Below are positions 35,963 through 43,942 of a DNA stretch of 64,000 nt, one piece after another. Position 1 is the first letter of the stretch; the number at the start of each line of letters is the position of its first letter. The position numbers and the translations under genes were made by a program. The notes under the pieces were generated by a model, which did not search any database, was not told the origin of the DNA, and was given only the letters and a program-made list of their open reading frames with translations. Source of the DNA: Pontiella desulfatans (GTDB lineage Bacteria > Verrucomicrobiota > Kiritimatiellia > Kiritimatiellales > Pontiellaceae); assembly GCF_900890425.1 (NCBI RefSeq), contig NZ_CAAHFG010000001.1, positions 1 to 64,000 of the forward strand. Reading direction: 5' to 3'.

Positions 35963-36894
35963 TGAAAAACTGGATTTATCTGATCAGTGTTATTGTGGCT
36001 GCCGGATGTAATGCATCCACCAATGAGGGGTCTGTTTTGGTGCTGAATACGCATACGCTGTCATCTGAGGATGGCTGGGAATATATCGACAACGGGACAT
36101 TGAAGATCGGAGTGGACCGTTCTCGCGGTGCGTGCATCGGTTTTTTCGGTGAGAGCCAAACGGGTCGCAACCTGCTCAACCATTTTGATGAGGGACGGTT
36201 TATACAGCAGTCTTATTATGGCCAGGCGGATGGTTCGGACTGGAACGGAAAACCCTGGGTCTATAACCCAATCCAGGGCGGAAGTTGGCTGCGTGTGCCC
36301 GCCAAGGTCCATGAATTCAATAAAGCAGAAGATGAGCTTTATGCCAAAATTGAGCCTCGCCACTGGGCCAGCGGAGTGCTGTGTCCGGAGATGGTAATGC
36401 AACAAACGATTACGCTGGATGGCGATGTGGCAAAAATTTCTTTCAGCATGAAGTATGACGGCCCGGATCAGGGTGAACCAAGGCACCAGGAACTGCCGGC
36501 AGTTTTTATCGACGGGGCGTTACCGAATTTTTATTACACTAAAAACGGAACGCTTACCAATGAAGCGCCGCGAATCCTCGCTGAAAACGGGAAAGAGGGT
36601 GTTGACGGTTTAGGCCTCGGCGAATCGACTTCGGAATGGGTGGCCTATCTGGATGATACCAACTGGGGTATCGGAATATTCACGCCCGGAACCACTGATT
36701 TCACGGTCTACCGAGCGCTGGGCGACGGCACCACCGGGGAAAAGGGATCGGCCTGCTCGTATGTGGCTCCATTGCGCACATTCGCTCTCACGAAGGGATT
36801 AGAGGTGGAATACGATGTCTATCTTACGATCGGTACCCTGAAAGAAATTACGCGCCGATTTAGCGCCCTGAAATTGAATAGTCATTTGTATTGA
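35962..36894 (+). CDS. Lipoprotein of unknown function, paralogue of 21040-21903
   Basis: This 310-aa protein has a lipoprotein signal (IYLISVIVAAGC, Cys at residue 16), so it is anchored to a membrane, whereas the locus 1 paralogue has an ordinary signal peptide. The domain starting WEYIDNGTLKIGVDRSRGAC aligns over its whole length with that paralogue. An extra stretch of about 15 residues (GKEGVDGLGLGES) lies before SEWVAYLDDTNWGIGIFTPG. GAGAGGAAAG precedes the ATG. The conserved aromatic and acidic residues hint at glycan contact, but no enzyme family is recognised. Confidence 0.82.
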   Translation: MKNWIYLISVIVAAGCNASTNEGSVLVLNTHTLSSEDGWEYIDNGTLKIGVDRSRGACIGFFGESQTGRNLLNHFDEGRFIQQSYYGQADGSDWNGKPWVYNPIQGGSWLRVPAKVHEFNKAEDELYAKIEPRHWASGVLCPEMVMQQTITLDGDVAKISFSMKYDGPDQGEPRHQELPAVFIDGALPNFYYTKNGTLTNEAPRILAENGKEGVDGLGLGESTSEWVAYLDDTNWGIGIFTPGTTDFTVYRALGDGTTGEKGSACSYVAPLRTFALTKGLEVEYDVYLTIGTLKEITRRFSALKLNSHLY

Positions 36895-36902
36895 TGAATA
36901 TA

Positions 36903-36917
36903 TGATAATGTTTACAG
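36903..36917 (+). promoter_or_regulatory. Second copy of the GH78-promoter operator-like site
   Basis: TGATAATGTTTACAG differs from 3440-3454 by one base and continues into AGTAA like the site at 3301-3311. It lies 25 bp before the GTG start of the GH106-like gene. Confidence 0.5.
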
Positions 36918-36941
36918 TAAGGGACATTAAGGAGTTTTTTT

Positions 36942-39900
36942 GTGCAGATAGATAATTTTTTAAATCCCAGTGCGGAGTGGCGCGGTAAGCCGTTCTGGAG
37001 CTGGAACGGCAAACTCGAAAAAGACGAGCTGCTGCGTCAGATTGATGTCATAAAAGAGATGGGCATGGGCGGTTTTTTTATGCATTCCCGCACCGGCCTC
37101 GAAACTGAATACCTCGGCGAAGAATGGTTTGAACTGATCAATACTTGTGCCGACTATGCCGAATCGATCGGCCTCGAAGCGTGGCTCTACGATGAAGATC
37201 GCTGGCCGTCCGGCCTCGCCGGCGGGATCGTTTCGCAATACCCCGAGTTCCGGCAGAAGGCGATTCTGCTGGAGATTGATCCGCAAGGCGAGGGCGAAAA
37301 CGTCATTGCCGAATTCACTTGTGAGCTGGATGGGGTAGTTTGCAGGAATGTTGTAGACGTTTCAGGCGGCGTTGCGGTGGAGCAGGGCAGGCGGGACGCC
37401 TGCGGTACAGGTTTCGGAGGCAGGCGGGACGCCTGCGATACGATAGCAGGCGGGACGCCTGTGGTACAGCAGCGGTCGTTGCTCCGCTTCTCCATTGTAG
37501 AACAGGGGAAGAGCGGTTTCTATAACGGATACACCTACATCGACACCATGAACCGGGAGGCCACGGAAGCGTTCCTGAAATCAACCCATGAAAAATATGC
37601 AGGGAAATGCGGCGACCGGTTAGGCAAATCAATCAAAGGGGTTTTTACGGATGAACCGCATCGCGGTGCGCTGATGGATGGGTTTTCCATGTACCGGGAT
37701 GACGGCGCATTTTGTGCGCCCTACACGCCGGCACTATTCGATGAATTTGAAAAGCGTTTCGGCTATGATCTGCGCCCGAAACTTCCTGAGCTCTTTCTGC
37801 AGATGGATGGAAATCGGATCTCTCCGGTGAAGTGGCACTATGTGGAACTGCTCCAGCAACTGTTTCTGGAAAACTTTGCGATTCCGTGTAACGAATGGTG
37901 CGAAGAGCACAACCTGATTCTGACCGGCCACGTTCTGCACGAAGATAATCTGACCGCGCAGACGGCGATGTCCGGCTCGGTGATGCGTTACTATGAGCAT
38001 ATGACGGCACCCGGAGTCGATGTATTGAGCGAGGGAAACCGTAATTACTGGATTGTAAAGCAGCTGACATCCGCCGCGCGCCAGACCGGAAAAAAACAAC
38101 TGCTCTCCGAGCTCTATGGCTGCACCGGCTGGCAGATGCCGTTTTCCGGACACAAGGAAGTGGGCGACTGGCAGGCCCTGCTCGGCATTAATCTGCGCTG
38201 CCACCATCTTTCGTGGTACACGATGCAGGGCGAGGCCAAGCGCGACTATCCCGCCAGCATTCTCCACCAGTCGGCCTGGCACAGGGAATACAAACACGTG
38301 GAAGACTACTTTGCCCGCTTCGGCCTGATGATGACGCAGGGCGAGGCGGTCTGCGACGTGCTCGTGGTCAACCCCGTCGAAAGCCTCTGGGCGCAGGTGC
38401 ATCTCGGCTGGTCGAGGGGGCTCGGCCTGCAGGATGAACATCTCCAGACCTTGGAACGCAACTACCAGCAGCTCTTTACCTGGCTGCTCGAAAGCCAGGT
38501 CGATTTTGATTACGGCGACGAGGAAATGCTTGTACGGCTGGGATCGGTGGATGATGGATTACTACGGCTGGGCTGCTCCTGCTATAAAACCGTGCTGGTT
38601 TCCGGCATGGACACGATCCGTTCTTCGACGTTGAAACTGTTAGAAAAATTTATTGAGGCGGGGGGGCAAGTGGTTTTTGCGGGTTCGCCGCCGGCAAATG
38701 TTGACGCGGTTGATGACGACTCCGCGATCAAATTTGCAGAAGGCACAACTTTTGTTCCTTTTGAAAAAGAGAGGATTCTTGAGGTTGTTCCGCAACCGCT
38801 GGCTACCGTCGATGCTCCCGATATTTTCGGGCAACTCCGGAAATCGGATGAGGGTTTAATCTTTGCCGCGCTGAATGTGAATCGCGATGAGCGGCGCGAG
38901 GGCGCAACGGTTAAAATTAAAACGGAACATGCCATCGAGGAATGGAACTGCGAAACCGGCGAGCGGATGCCGGTGCAGACGGAAAGTTCCAATGGTTGGA
39001 AAACGTTTACGGTGGATTTCCCCGTGGGCGGGCAGAAGCTTTGGGTGGCCGGGGACAGGAATGTCCCCGCTCCGTTAATAGAAAAGGAGCGGGGACATTC
39101 CTGCCCCCGTGCGTTGGATGGGCCGTTCGGCTACACCTTATCCGAACCCAACATTTGCGTGCTTGATTTTGCCGAATACAAATTCGATGGCGGCAACTGG
39201 CAGTCTGCAACGGAAGTGCTGAAAATCGACCAGCAAATTCGCGATGCGCAGGGAATCATGCGCCGCGGCGGCGAAATGCTGCAACCGTGGTTTGTGGCGC
39301 AGCACCCGGTCAAGGCGTTGTGCGATGTCGAACTGCGCTTTGCTTTCGAGATCGGAACGATGCCCGAATGGATCGATCTGGTGATGGAGGAACCCGAAAA
39401 CTTCCGGGTCGAAATCAACGGAGAGCCGCTGGATCTTTCCGCGTCCGGGCGGTGGGTCGATATGGCGTTCCACCGCGTACGTCTTCCGACCGATCTTCCA
39501 AGGTCAGGAAAAAACCAAATCGTGCTTAAGACCCGCTACACCGAAAACAGCAACATCGAGGCGATCTATCTGCTCGGGGAATTCGGCGTGGAGTTTGAAG
39601 GGGCTGCGCGGAAAATCGTTCCAATGGTTGAAACGGTGGCGGTCGGCGATCTATGCGCGCAGGGCTTCCCGTTCTATTCCGGTGCCATCACCTATCATGT
39701 TCCAGTCCCCGGAAACGCAACCCGGCTCAAACTTCCTACCATCGGGGCGGCGTGCGCCAAGGTTAATGGACAGGTGCTCGGCTGGGATCCGTTCGAGGCC
39801 GATGTTTCCGGGGGCGGCGGGACGGTCGACGTGGAACTGGTGCTGACGCGCCGCAACACCTTTGGCCCGCTGCACGACTGCGTTCAGGGGCGCATGCACA

Positions 39901-39995
39901 ACGGCCCCGACCATTGGCTGACCGAGGGCGCCGATTTTTCCGAGGCCTGCATGCTTATTCCATCCGGCCTTCTGGAATCTCCGCGCATGGCTTGA
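36942..39995 (+). CDS. GH106-like alpha-L-rhamnosidase, cytoplasmic, with REP-encoded inserts
   Basis: This 1017-aa enzyme begins FLNPSAEWRGKPFWSWNGKL, followed by GGFFMHSRTGLETEYLG and LYDEDRWPSGLAGG, the N-terminal pattern of GH106-type rhamnosidases. Later blocks are VFTDEPHRGAL, GHVLHEDN and a C-terminal beta-sandwich. There is no signal peptide, as in the GH78 enzyme of locus 1. The GTG start follows AAGGAG by 8 bp. Two unusual segments are coded by repeats: about 148-176 (three palindromes, RRDACGT type) and about 703-723 (a REP pair, GDRNVPAPL...RGHSCPR). Neither breaks the frame. Whether the enzyme tolerates them is untested. Family assignment is good but not certain. Confidence 0.85.
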   Translation: MQIDNFLNPSAEWRGKPFWSWNGKLEKDELLRQIDVIKEMGMGGFFMHSRTGLETEYLGEEWFELINTCADYAESIGLEAWLYDEDRWPSGLAGGIVSQYPEFRQKAILLEIDPQGEGENVIAEFTCELDGVVCRNVVDVSGGVAVEQGRRDACGTGFGGRRDACDTIAGGTPVVQQRSLLRFSIVEQGKSGFYNGYTYIDTMNREATEAFLKSTHEKYAGKCGDRLGKSIKGVFTDEPHRGALMDGFSMYRDDGAFCAPYTPALFDEFEKRFGYDLRPKLPELFLQMDGNRISPVKWHYVELLQQLFLENFAIPCNEWCEEHNLILTGHVLHEDNLTAQTAMSGSVMRYYEHMTAPGVDVLSEGNRNYWIVKQLTSAARQTGKKQLLSELYGCTGWQMPFSGHKEVGDWQALLGINLRCHHLSWYTMQGEAKRDYPASILHQSAWHREYKHVEDYFARFGLMMTQGEAVCDVLVVNPVESLWAQVHLGWSRGLGLQDEHLQTLERNYQQLFTWLLESQVDFDYGDEEMLVRLGSVDDGLLRLGCSCYKTVLVSGMDTIRSSTLKLLEKFIEAGGQVVFAGSPPANVDAVDDDSAIKFAEGTTFVPFEKERILEVVPQPLATVDAPDIFGQLRKSDEGLIFAALNVNRDERREGATVKIKTEHAIEEWNCETGERMPVQTESSNGWKTFTVDFPVGGQKLWVAGDRNVPAPLIEKERGHSCPRALDGPFGYTLSEPNICVLDFAEYKFDGGNWQSATEVLKIDQQIRDAQGIMRRGGEMLQPWFVAQHPVKALCDVELRFAFEIGTMPEWIDLVMEEPENFRVEINGEPLDLSASGRWVDMAFHRVRLPTDLPRSGKNQIVLKTRYTENSNIEAIYLLGEFGVEFEGAARKIVPMVETVAVGDLCAQGFPFYSGAITYHVPVPGNATRLKLPTIGAACAKVNGQVLGWDPFEADVSGGGGTVDVELVLTRRNTFGPLHDCVQGRMHNGPDHWLTEGADFSEACMLIPSGLLESPRMA
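37387..37467 (+). repeat. Palindromic repeat family B, three copies inside GH106 gene
   Basis: Three 22-bp copies at 37387-37408, 37420-37441 and 37446-37467 share GCAGGCG-GGA-CGCCTGC followed by GRTAC (last copy CCTGTGGTAC). They are perfect or near-perfect hairpins. Together with short linkers they add about 27 codons in frame. Confidence 0.88.
39051..39109 (+). repeat. REP family A pair (inverted half + direct half) inside GH106 gene
   Basis: An inverted half (39051-39076, GGGGACAGGAATGTCCCC then GCTCCGTT) and a direct half (39086-39109) are separated by 9 bp. This is the arrangement seen around RAYT with the gene removed, turned inside out. All of it is translated. Confidence 0.88.
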
Positions 39996-40008
39996 GATCC
40001 AGTCCGTT

Positions 40009-40620
40009 TCAGGGTTGTGCCCGGTGTTGCCGGAATTGGCGCGGGGTGCAACCGAACTGCTTTTTAAAGGCGGTGGCAAAATATTGGCTGGAGGAAAAGC
40101 CGCAGTCGAAGGCGATGGCGGTTATGCTTTGATCGGTCTTCAGCCGTTCCGCCGCGGCTTCCAGCCGGAGCTGGTTGAGGAACAGCTGGGGCGTCTGGTT
40201 CGTGATCTGTTTGCAGTAATGCACAAAACGGGTCACCCCCAGGCCGCAGCTCTCGGCCATGGAATCGAGAGTCCATTCGTCGGCATAGCTGGCTTCGAGG
40301 GACGATAGGAACAGCTTCACGCTCCGTTGCGCATCCGTCAGCGACTTGGTGCGCGAAACCTTTTGCTCCCGGAAAAGGTCAAGCAGGTGAAGCAGCAGCT
40401 CGTTGGCATACACGGCAAGGCGCGAGGCACTTTTATGTTCCCGGATCGTCTTCCCGATCTGCCTGAAGCAGTCCTGGATCTCATCGGAGGCATTCCATAC
40501 CGGCTGTTCGTTCTCGCGGAGGCACGCCGTCAGTTCCGCAAGGTCTTCGGGCAGGATCACCAGCCAGTCGGGCCAGACCCACTCCTGATGCGGTTGCCGA
40601 ACGCCGACATCGATGATGAT
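40009..40620 (-). pseudogene. AraC-family regulator, N-terminus lost
   Basis: The C-terminal two-thirds of an AraC regulator reads on the minus strand, with linker CFRQIGKTIREHKSASRLAVYANELLL split by many helices and then both helix-turn-helices (DSMAESCGLGVTRFVHYCKQ and ITAIAFDCGFSSSQYFATAF) and the final FGCTPRQF. About 200 of the usual 280 residues remain. Upstream of about 40620 the frame runs on, but antisense to the sugar-isomerase remnant and the oxidoreductase, so it is not genuine. The effector domain is mostly gone. It is convergent with the GH106 gene (13 bp apart). The left boundary is exact and the right boundary approximate. Confidence 0.75.
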
Positions 40621-40639
40621 CCAGTGCAGCCGCCCGATT

Positions 40640-40920
40640 CCAATGTTGGGCGCTCCGAGCCGATCGACTACATCCAACGCTTCGGCTCCCGCATCCAGCA
40701 TGTGCACTGGAAGGATATGCCCGAAGAGTGGATCGAAAAACGCGGCAAGGAATTCGGCTGCGGTATGGCGACGATTCCGTTGGGCGATGGCGTGATTGAC
40801 ATACCCGCTATTGTAGATGAATTGAAATCCGTCGGCTTCGATGGCGCCACCACGCTGGAGATCGCCGGCGAGGAAAATGTGAAGACCTCCATCGAGCGCC
40901 TGCGCGGATGGATGGGATAA
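40640..40920 (+). pseudogene. Sugar phosphate isomerase/epimerase, C-terminal remnant
   Basis: About 93 residues of a xylose-isomerase-like TIM barrel remain: GRSEPIDYIQRFGSRIQHVH, WKDM, ...PLGDGVIDIPAIVDELKSVGF and TTLEIAGEENVKTSIERLRG. Family members are near 280-300 residues, so roughly two-thirds is missing. It abuts, head to head, the truncated AraC gene. The remnant ends 12 bp before the oxidoreductase gene, which suggests the two were once one operon. Confidence 0.75.
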
Positions 40921-40932
40921 GGAGAACAAACC

Positions 40933-42261
40933 ATGAAAACAACCCGTCAACATTTCCTGAAAACCTCCGCGCTGCTTGGCGCGGCGGTTGGCTTCCCGTC
41001 CATCATCCCTTCCTCCGTACTGGGGCAGAACGGCAGCGTTTCGCCGAGCAATCGTGTGGCGATCGGCGTCGTGGGGTGCGGTGGGCGGGCGAACGCCTGC
41101 TGGGAATACAAGAACTATGACAAGTCGGAGATCATCGCGACGTGCGACCCCAACACCGAGCGCCGCGTTAAGCGCGCCCGGGAGTGGGGCGCAAAAGAGC
41201 ACTACAACGACTTCCGCGACATGATTGCCCGCGACGACATCGACGCGGTGCACGTTGTGACCGGCGACTACTGGCACGTGCCGATCTCCATCGCCGCGGC
41301 AAAGGCCGGGAAGGATGTCTATTGCGAAAAGCCGCTGGGTCTGAGCATCGGGCAGAACCTTGCCTCGCGCCAGATCGTCAACACATACAACCGCGTCTTC
41401 CAGTATGGCACGCAACAGCGTTCCCAGCAGCATCTGCGCATGGGCATCGACCTCGTGCTGAACGGTCATATTGGAGATGTGAAAGAGGTCTTTGTGTGGG
41501 CCCCGCAGGGGGGGAGCGGCGGTTCCCTCGCCGCCGAACCCGTGCCCGAGGGCTTCGACATGAACCTGTGGCTCGGGCCTGCACCCGAGGCGCCGTTCTC
41601 CACGGATCGTTGCCTGAAGAGTACCGGTGCCTGGTTTGTCTATGATTACGCGATCGGCTTCATTGCGGGCTGGGGGGCGCATCCGGTCGACCAGTTGCAG
41701 TGGTGGGCGGACGAGGAAGGCTTGGGCATTCCGGTGGAGTATGAAACCACGGGGAAAATCCCGGTGGACGGGCTTTTCAACACCGTTTCCCATTGGGATA
41801 TGCAAGCCACCTACGCCAACGGAACCCGGCTTTGGTTCACGGATGCCCAAACCGCGAAAACCAAGCAGCAGGCACCTGATATTGCGCAGCTCGAAAAGTT
41901 CGGCAACTGCACGCAGTTTGTGGGGGACAAGGGCTGGGTCGCCGTATCCCGCGCGGGCATGATGGCTTCAACGGAGGAGCTCCGGCGCAAAGCGAAGGAT
42001 CCGGGGCCGCGCCGTTTGGCACCGAGCTCCGGAGGTCATCTGGCCGACTTCGTCAACAGCGTTCTGGCGCGCAAGCAGCCGGTTGCCCCGCTCGAATCGG
42101 CCATCCTGTCCGACACCATCTGCCACCTCGGCGACATCGGCATCCGCACCGGCGAAACGCTCCAATGGGATCCGGAAAAGGAAACCGTTGTGGGAAGCGA
42201 TGCTGCGGTGAAGATGATGCACCGCCCCATGCGTGCACCGTTCGATCAACTGATGGCCTGA
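40933..42261 (+). CDS. Gfo/Idh/MocA-family oxidoreductase, probably exported
   Basis: This 442-aa NAD(P)-dependent sugar oxidoreductase-like protein has the Rossmann motif [13 protein letters not shown] at about 37-49, EKPLGLSIG with the conserved Lys, and [11 protein letters not shown] in the C-terminal domain. The N-terminus [20 protein letters not shown] looks like a twin-arginine signal in which the second Arg is Gln, so the export route is uncertain. AAGGAGAA lies just upstream. The stop overlaps the next ATG (TGATG). Its position suggests a role in modifying a released sugar. Confidence 0.9.
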   Translation: MKTTRQHFLKTSALLGAAVGFPSIIPSSVLGQNGSVSPSNRVAIGVVGCGGRANACWEYKNYDKSEIIATCDPNTERRVKRAREWGAKEHYNDFRDMIARDDIDAVHVVTGDYWHVPISIAAAKAGKDVYCEKPLGLSIGQNLASRQIVNTYNRVFQYGTQQRSQQHLRMGIDLVLNGHIGDVKEVFVWAPQGGSGGSLAAEPVPEGFDMNLWLGPAPEAPFSTDRCLKSTGAWFVYDYAIGFIAGWGAHPVDQLQWWADEEGLGIPVEYETTGKIPVDGLFNTVSHWDMQATYANGTRLWFTDAQTAKTKQQAPDIAQLEKFGNCTQFVGDKGWVAVSRAGMMASTEELRRKAKDPGPRRLAPSSGGHLADFVNSVLARKQPVAPLESAILSDTICHLGDIGIRTGETLQWDPEKETVVGSDAAVKMMHRPMRAPFDQLMA

Positions 42262-43811
42262 TGATGAAGAAACGGATGCTCCTCATCCTGCTGGTCTCCG
42301 CCCCGGCCTTCGCCGGGCTGGAGCTCCGGCAGGGAGCCGGTTCCATCGCCGCCTGGCTCGACGGCAAGGCGCTGTGGACATATAACTGCGACCCGGCGGA
42401 CGGGAAGCCCTGGTTTCACCCGCTCGCTTCGACCGAAGGAACCGTGTTCACGGATCTGCGCCCGGAGGATCATCCCTGGCATCGCGGCGTCTGGTTTTCC
42501 TGGAAGTTCATCAACGGCGTGAACTATTGGGAGGAGGAGCGCGAAACCCATGCTTCCGCCGGCGAAACCCGTATCCGGAAGGTTGCGGGAACAATCAAGG
42601 ACCAGACCGCGCGGATCAACCTCGAAATCGAATACGCGCCGGCCGGAACCGAAGCGCCGGTCATGCGCGAAAACCGGTTGGTCGTGGTTGCTGCGCCCGA
42701 TGAAACCGGCACCTATTCCATCGACTGGTCTTCCACCTTCCAGGCGTTGGAAAAAACGGTGGTGCTCGATCGCACGCCGATCCCGGGCCAGCCGGGCGGG
42801 AAAAGCTGGGGCGGTTATGCCGGCTGGTCGGTCCGCATGAACGCCGCCATGAAGGGCGGCACCTTCCTCGATAGCGAAGGGCGGGAAAGCGCCCACCGCG
42901 CGGCCGCCGCCTGGACGCTCTTCAACGCGCCGGAGGGCGGTAGCCTGCTGTTCATGGATCATCCCGACAACTTCGGCCATCCCTCGAAGTGGTACATCGC
43001 GCCCGGCATGCCTTTCTTCGGCCCCGCCGTCATTCATGATGCGCCGCAGGCACTCCAGGCCGGGGAAACACGGACGCTGAACTACCGGCTCGTCGTTTTG
43101 CCAGGCATCGGAACCCGGGAGGCCGCTTCCAGGCTTTGGAAAAAATGGACCCGCAAAAACGTGGTCATCCTGACCGGTGCCAACAACCACGACTGGCAAG
43201 CCACCACCCCCGCGCTCAAAGCCATTCTGGAAGAGTCCGGCAACTTTAACGTCGATGTCGTCACCCATCCGGAACAGCTGAGCCCGGAGGTTCTGGCCGG
43301 CTACGATGTTTTGCTCAGCAACTGGAATGCCTTCGGCAAAAACCAACCAGCCCCCTGGTCCGGGGAACTGAAGAAAGCCTATGTCGATTTCGTGCGCAAG
43401 GGTGGGGGACATGTGGCCGTCCATGCCGGCTCTTCTTCGTTCTACGATTGGGACGACTACCACGCCATCTGCCTGGCCACCTGGAAAGGCGGTACGGGGC
43501 ATCGGAAGCCTCACGGGTTCGACGTTCGGTTTTTGGAATCCGGCCACCCGGTTTCCCTTGGATTGGAAAACTTTGAAACCAGCGACGAGCTCTGGTTCAA
43601 GCCCTTCGTTCATCCGGATGCCACCGTCATTGCGGAGTCCTTTTCGCAGCATACCGGCAACTGGGAGCCGACCGCCCTGACCGGCCAATTCGGCGAGGGC
43701 CGTTGTTTTACCCTGCTGCTCGGACACAGCGCAGCTGCCATGGAAAACCGTGGTTTCCGGAAATTGCTCGTTGCCGGGGTGCGGTGGGCGGCCGACGATG
43801 CCACGGACTGA
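42261..43811 (+). CDS. Exported DUF6807 (PmoA-like) + ThuA-like fusion
   Basis: This 516-aa protein has a signal peptide [18 protein letters not shown]. Residues about 19-290 match the DUF6807/PmoA-type domain (LWTYNCDPADGKPWFHPL, DHPWHRGVWFSWKFING, NFGHPSKWYI). Residues about 300-510 match the ThuA/trehalose-utilisation fold (VVILTGANNHDWQATTP, YDVLLSNWNAFGK, GGGHVAVHAGSSSFYDW, LLLGHSAAAMEN). Both domains are usually separate proteins in glycan loci; their biochemistry is poorly defined. ATG 42261 overlaps the oxidoreductase stop. A GC-rich 131-bp gap follows. Confidence 0.88.
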   Translation: MMKKRMLLILLVSAPAFAGLELRQGAGSIAAWLDGKALWTYNCDPADGKPWFHPLASTEGTVFTDLRPEDHPWHRGVWFSWKFINGVNYWEEERETHASAGETRIRKVAGTIKDQTARINLEIEYAPAGTEAPVMRENRLVVVAAPDETGTYSIDWSSTFQALEKTVVLDRTPIPGQPGGKSWGGYAGWSVRMNAAMKGGTFLDSEGRESAHRAAAAWTLFNAPEGGSLLFMDHPDNFGHPSKWYIAPGMPFFGPAVIHDAPQALQAGETRTLNYRLVVLPGIGTREAASRLWKKWTRKNVVILTGANNHDWQATTPALKAILEESGNFNVDVVTHPEQLSPEVLAGYDVLLSNWNAFGKNQPAPWSGELKKAYVDFVRKGGGHVAVHAGSSSFYDWDDYHAICLATWKGGTGHRKPHGFDVRFLESGHPVSLGLENFETSDELWFKPFVHPDATVIAESFSQHTGNWEPTALTGQFGEGRCFTLLLGHSAAAMENRGFRKLLVAGVRWAADDATD

Positions 43812-43846
43812 CCCGAACGGGCTATGGGGTTGTGCAATCTTTTTGG

Positions 43847-43912
43847 CTGGATCGTGCTGTAATATGTCTGGATCGTGAAGGTTGAGTTGCGCCTCCCTGC
43901 GTATCATATTAC
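43847..43912. promoter_or_regulatory. Possible regulatory region before the GH78-like gene
   Basis: Two direct copies of CTGGATCGTG (43847-43856, 43868-43877) and an inverted pair GTAATATG (43859-43866) / CATATTAC (43905-43912) lie in the gap between the DUF6807-ThuA gene and the GH78-like gene. No clear -35/-10 pair is assignable. Confidence 0.35.
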
Positions 43913-43942
43913 GTTTGTTAGGGTAGCCTTGGGGGAGACGAT

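Noticed and set aside
40009-41850. Single 613-aa minus-strand protein ending in an AraC domain
   Set aside because: Only the last 200 or so residues resemble AraC. The rest is antisense to the isomerase remnant and the oxidoreductase.
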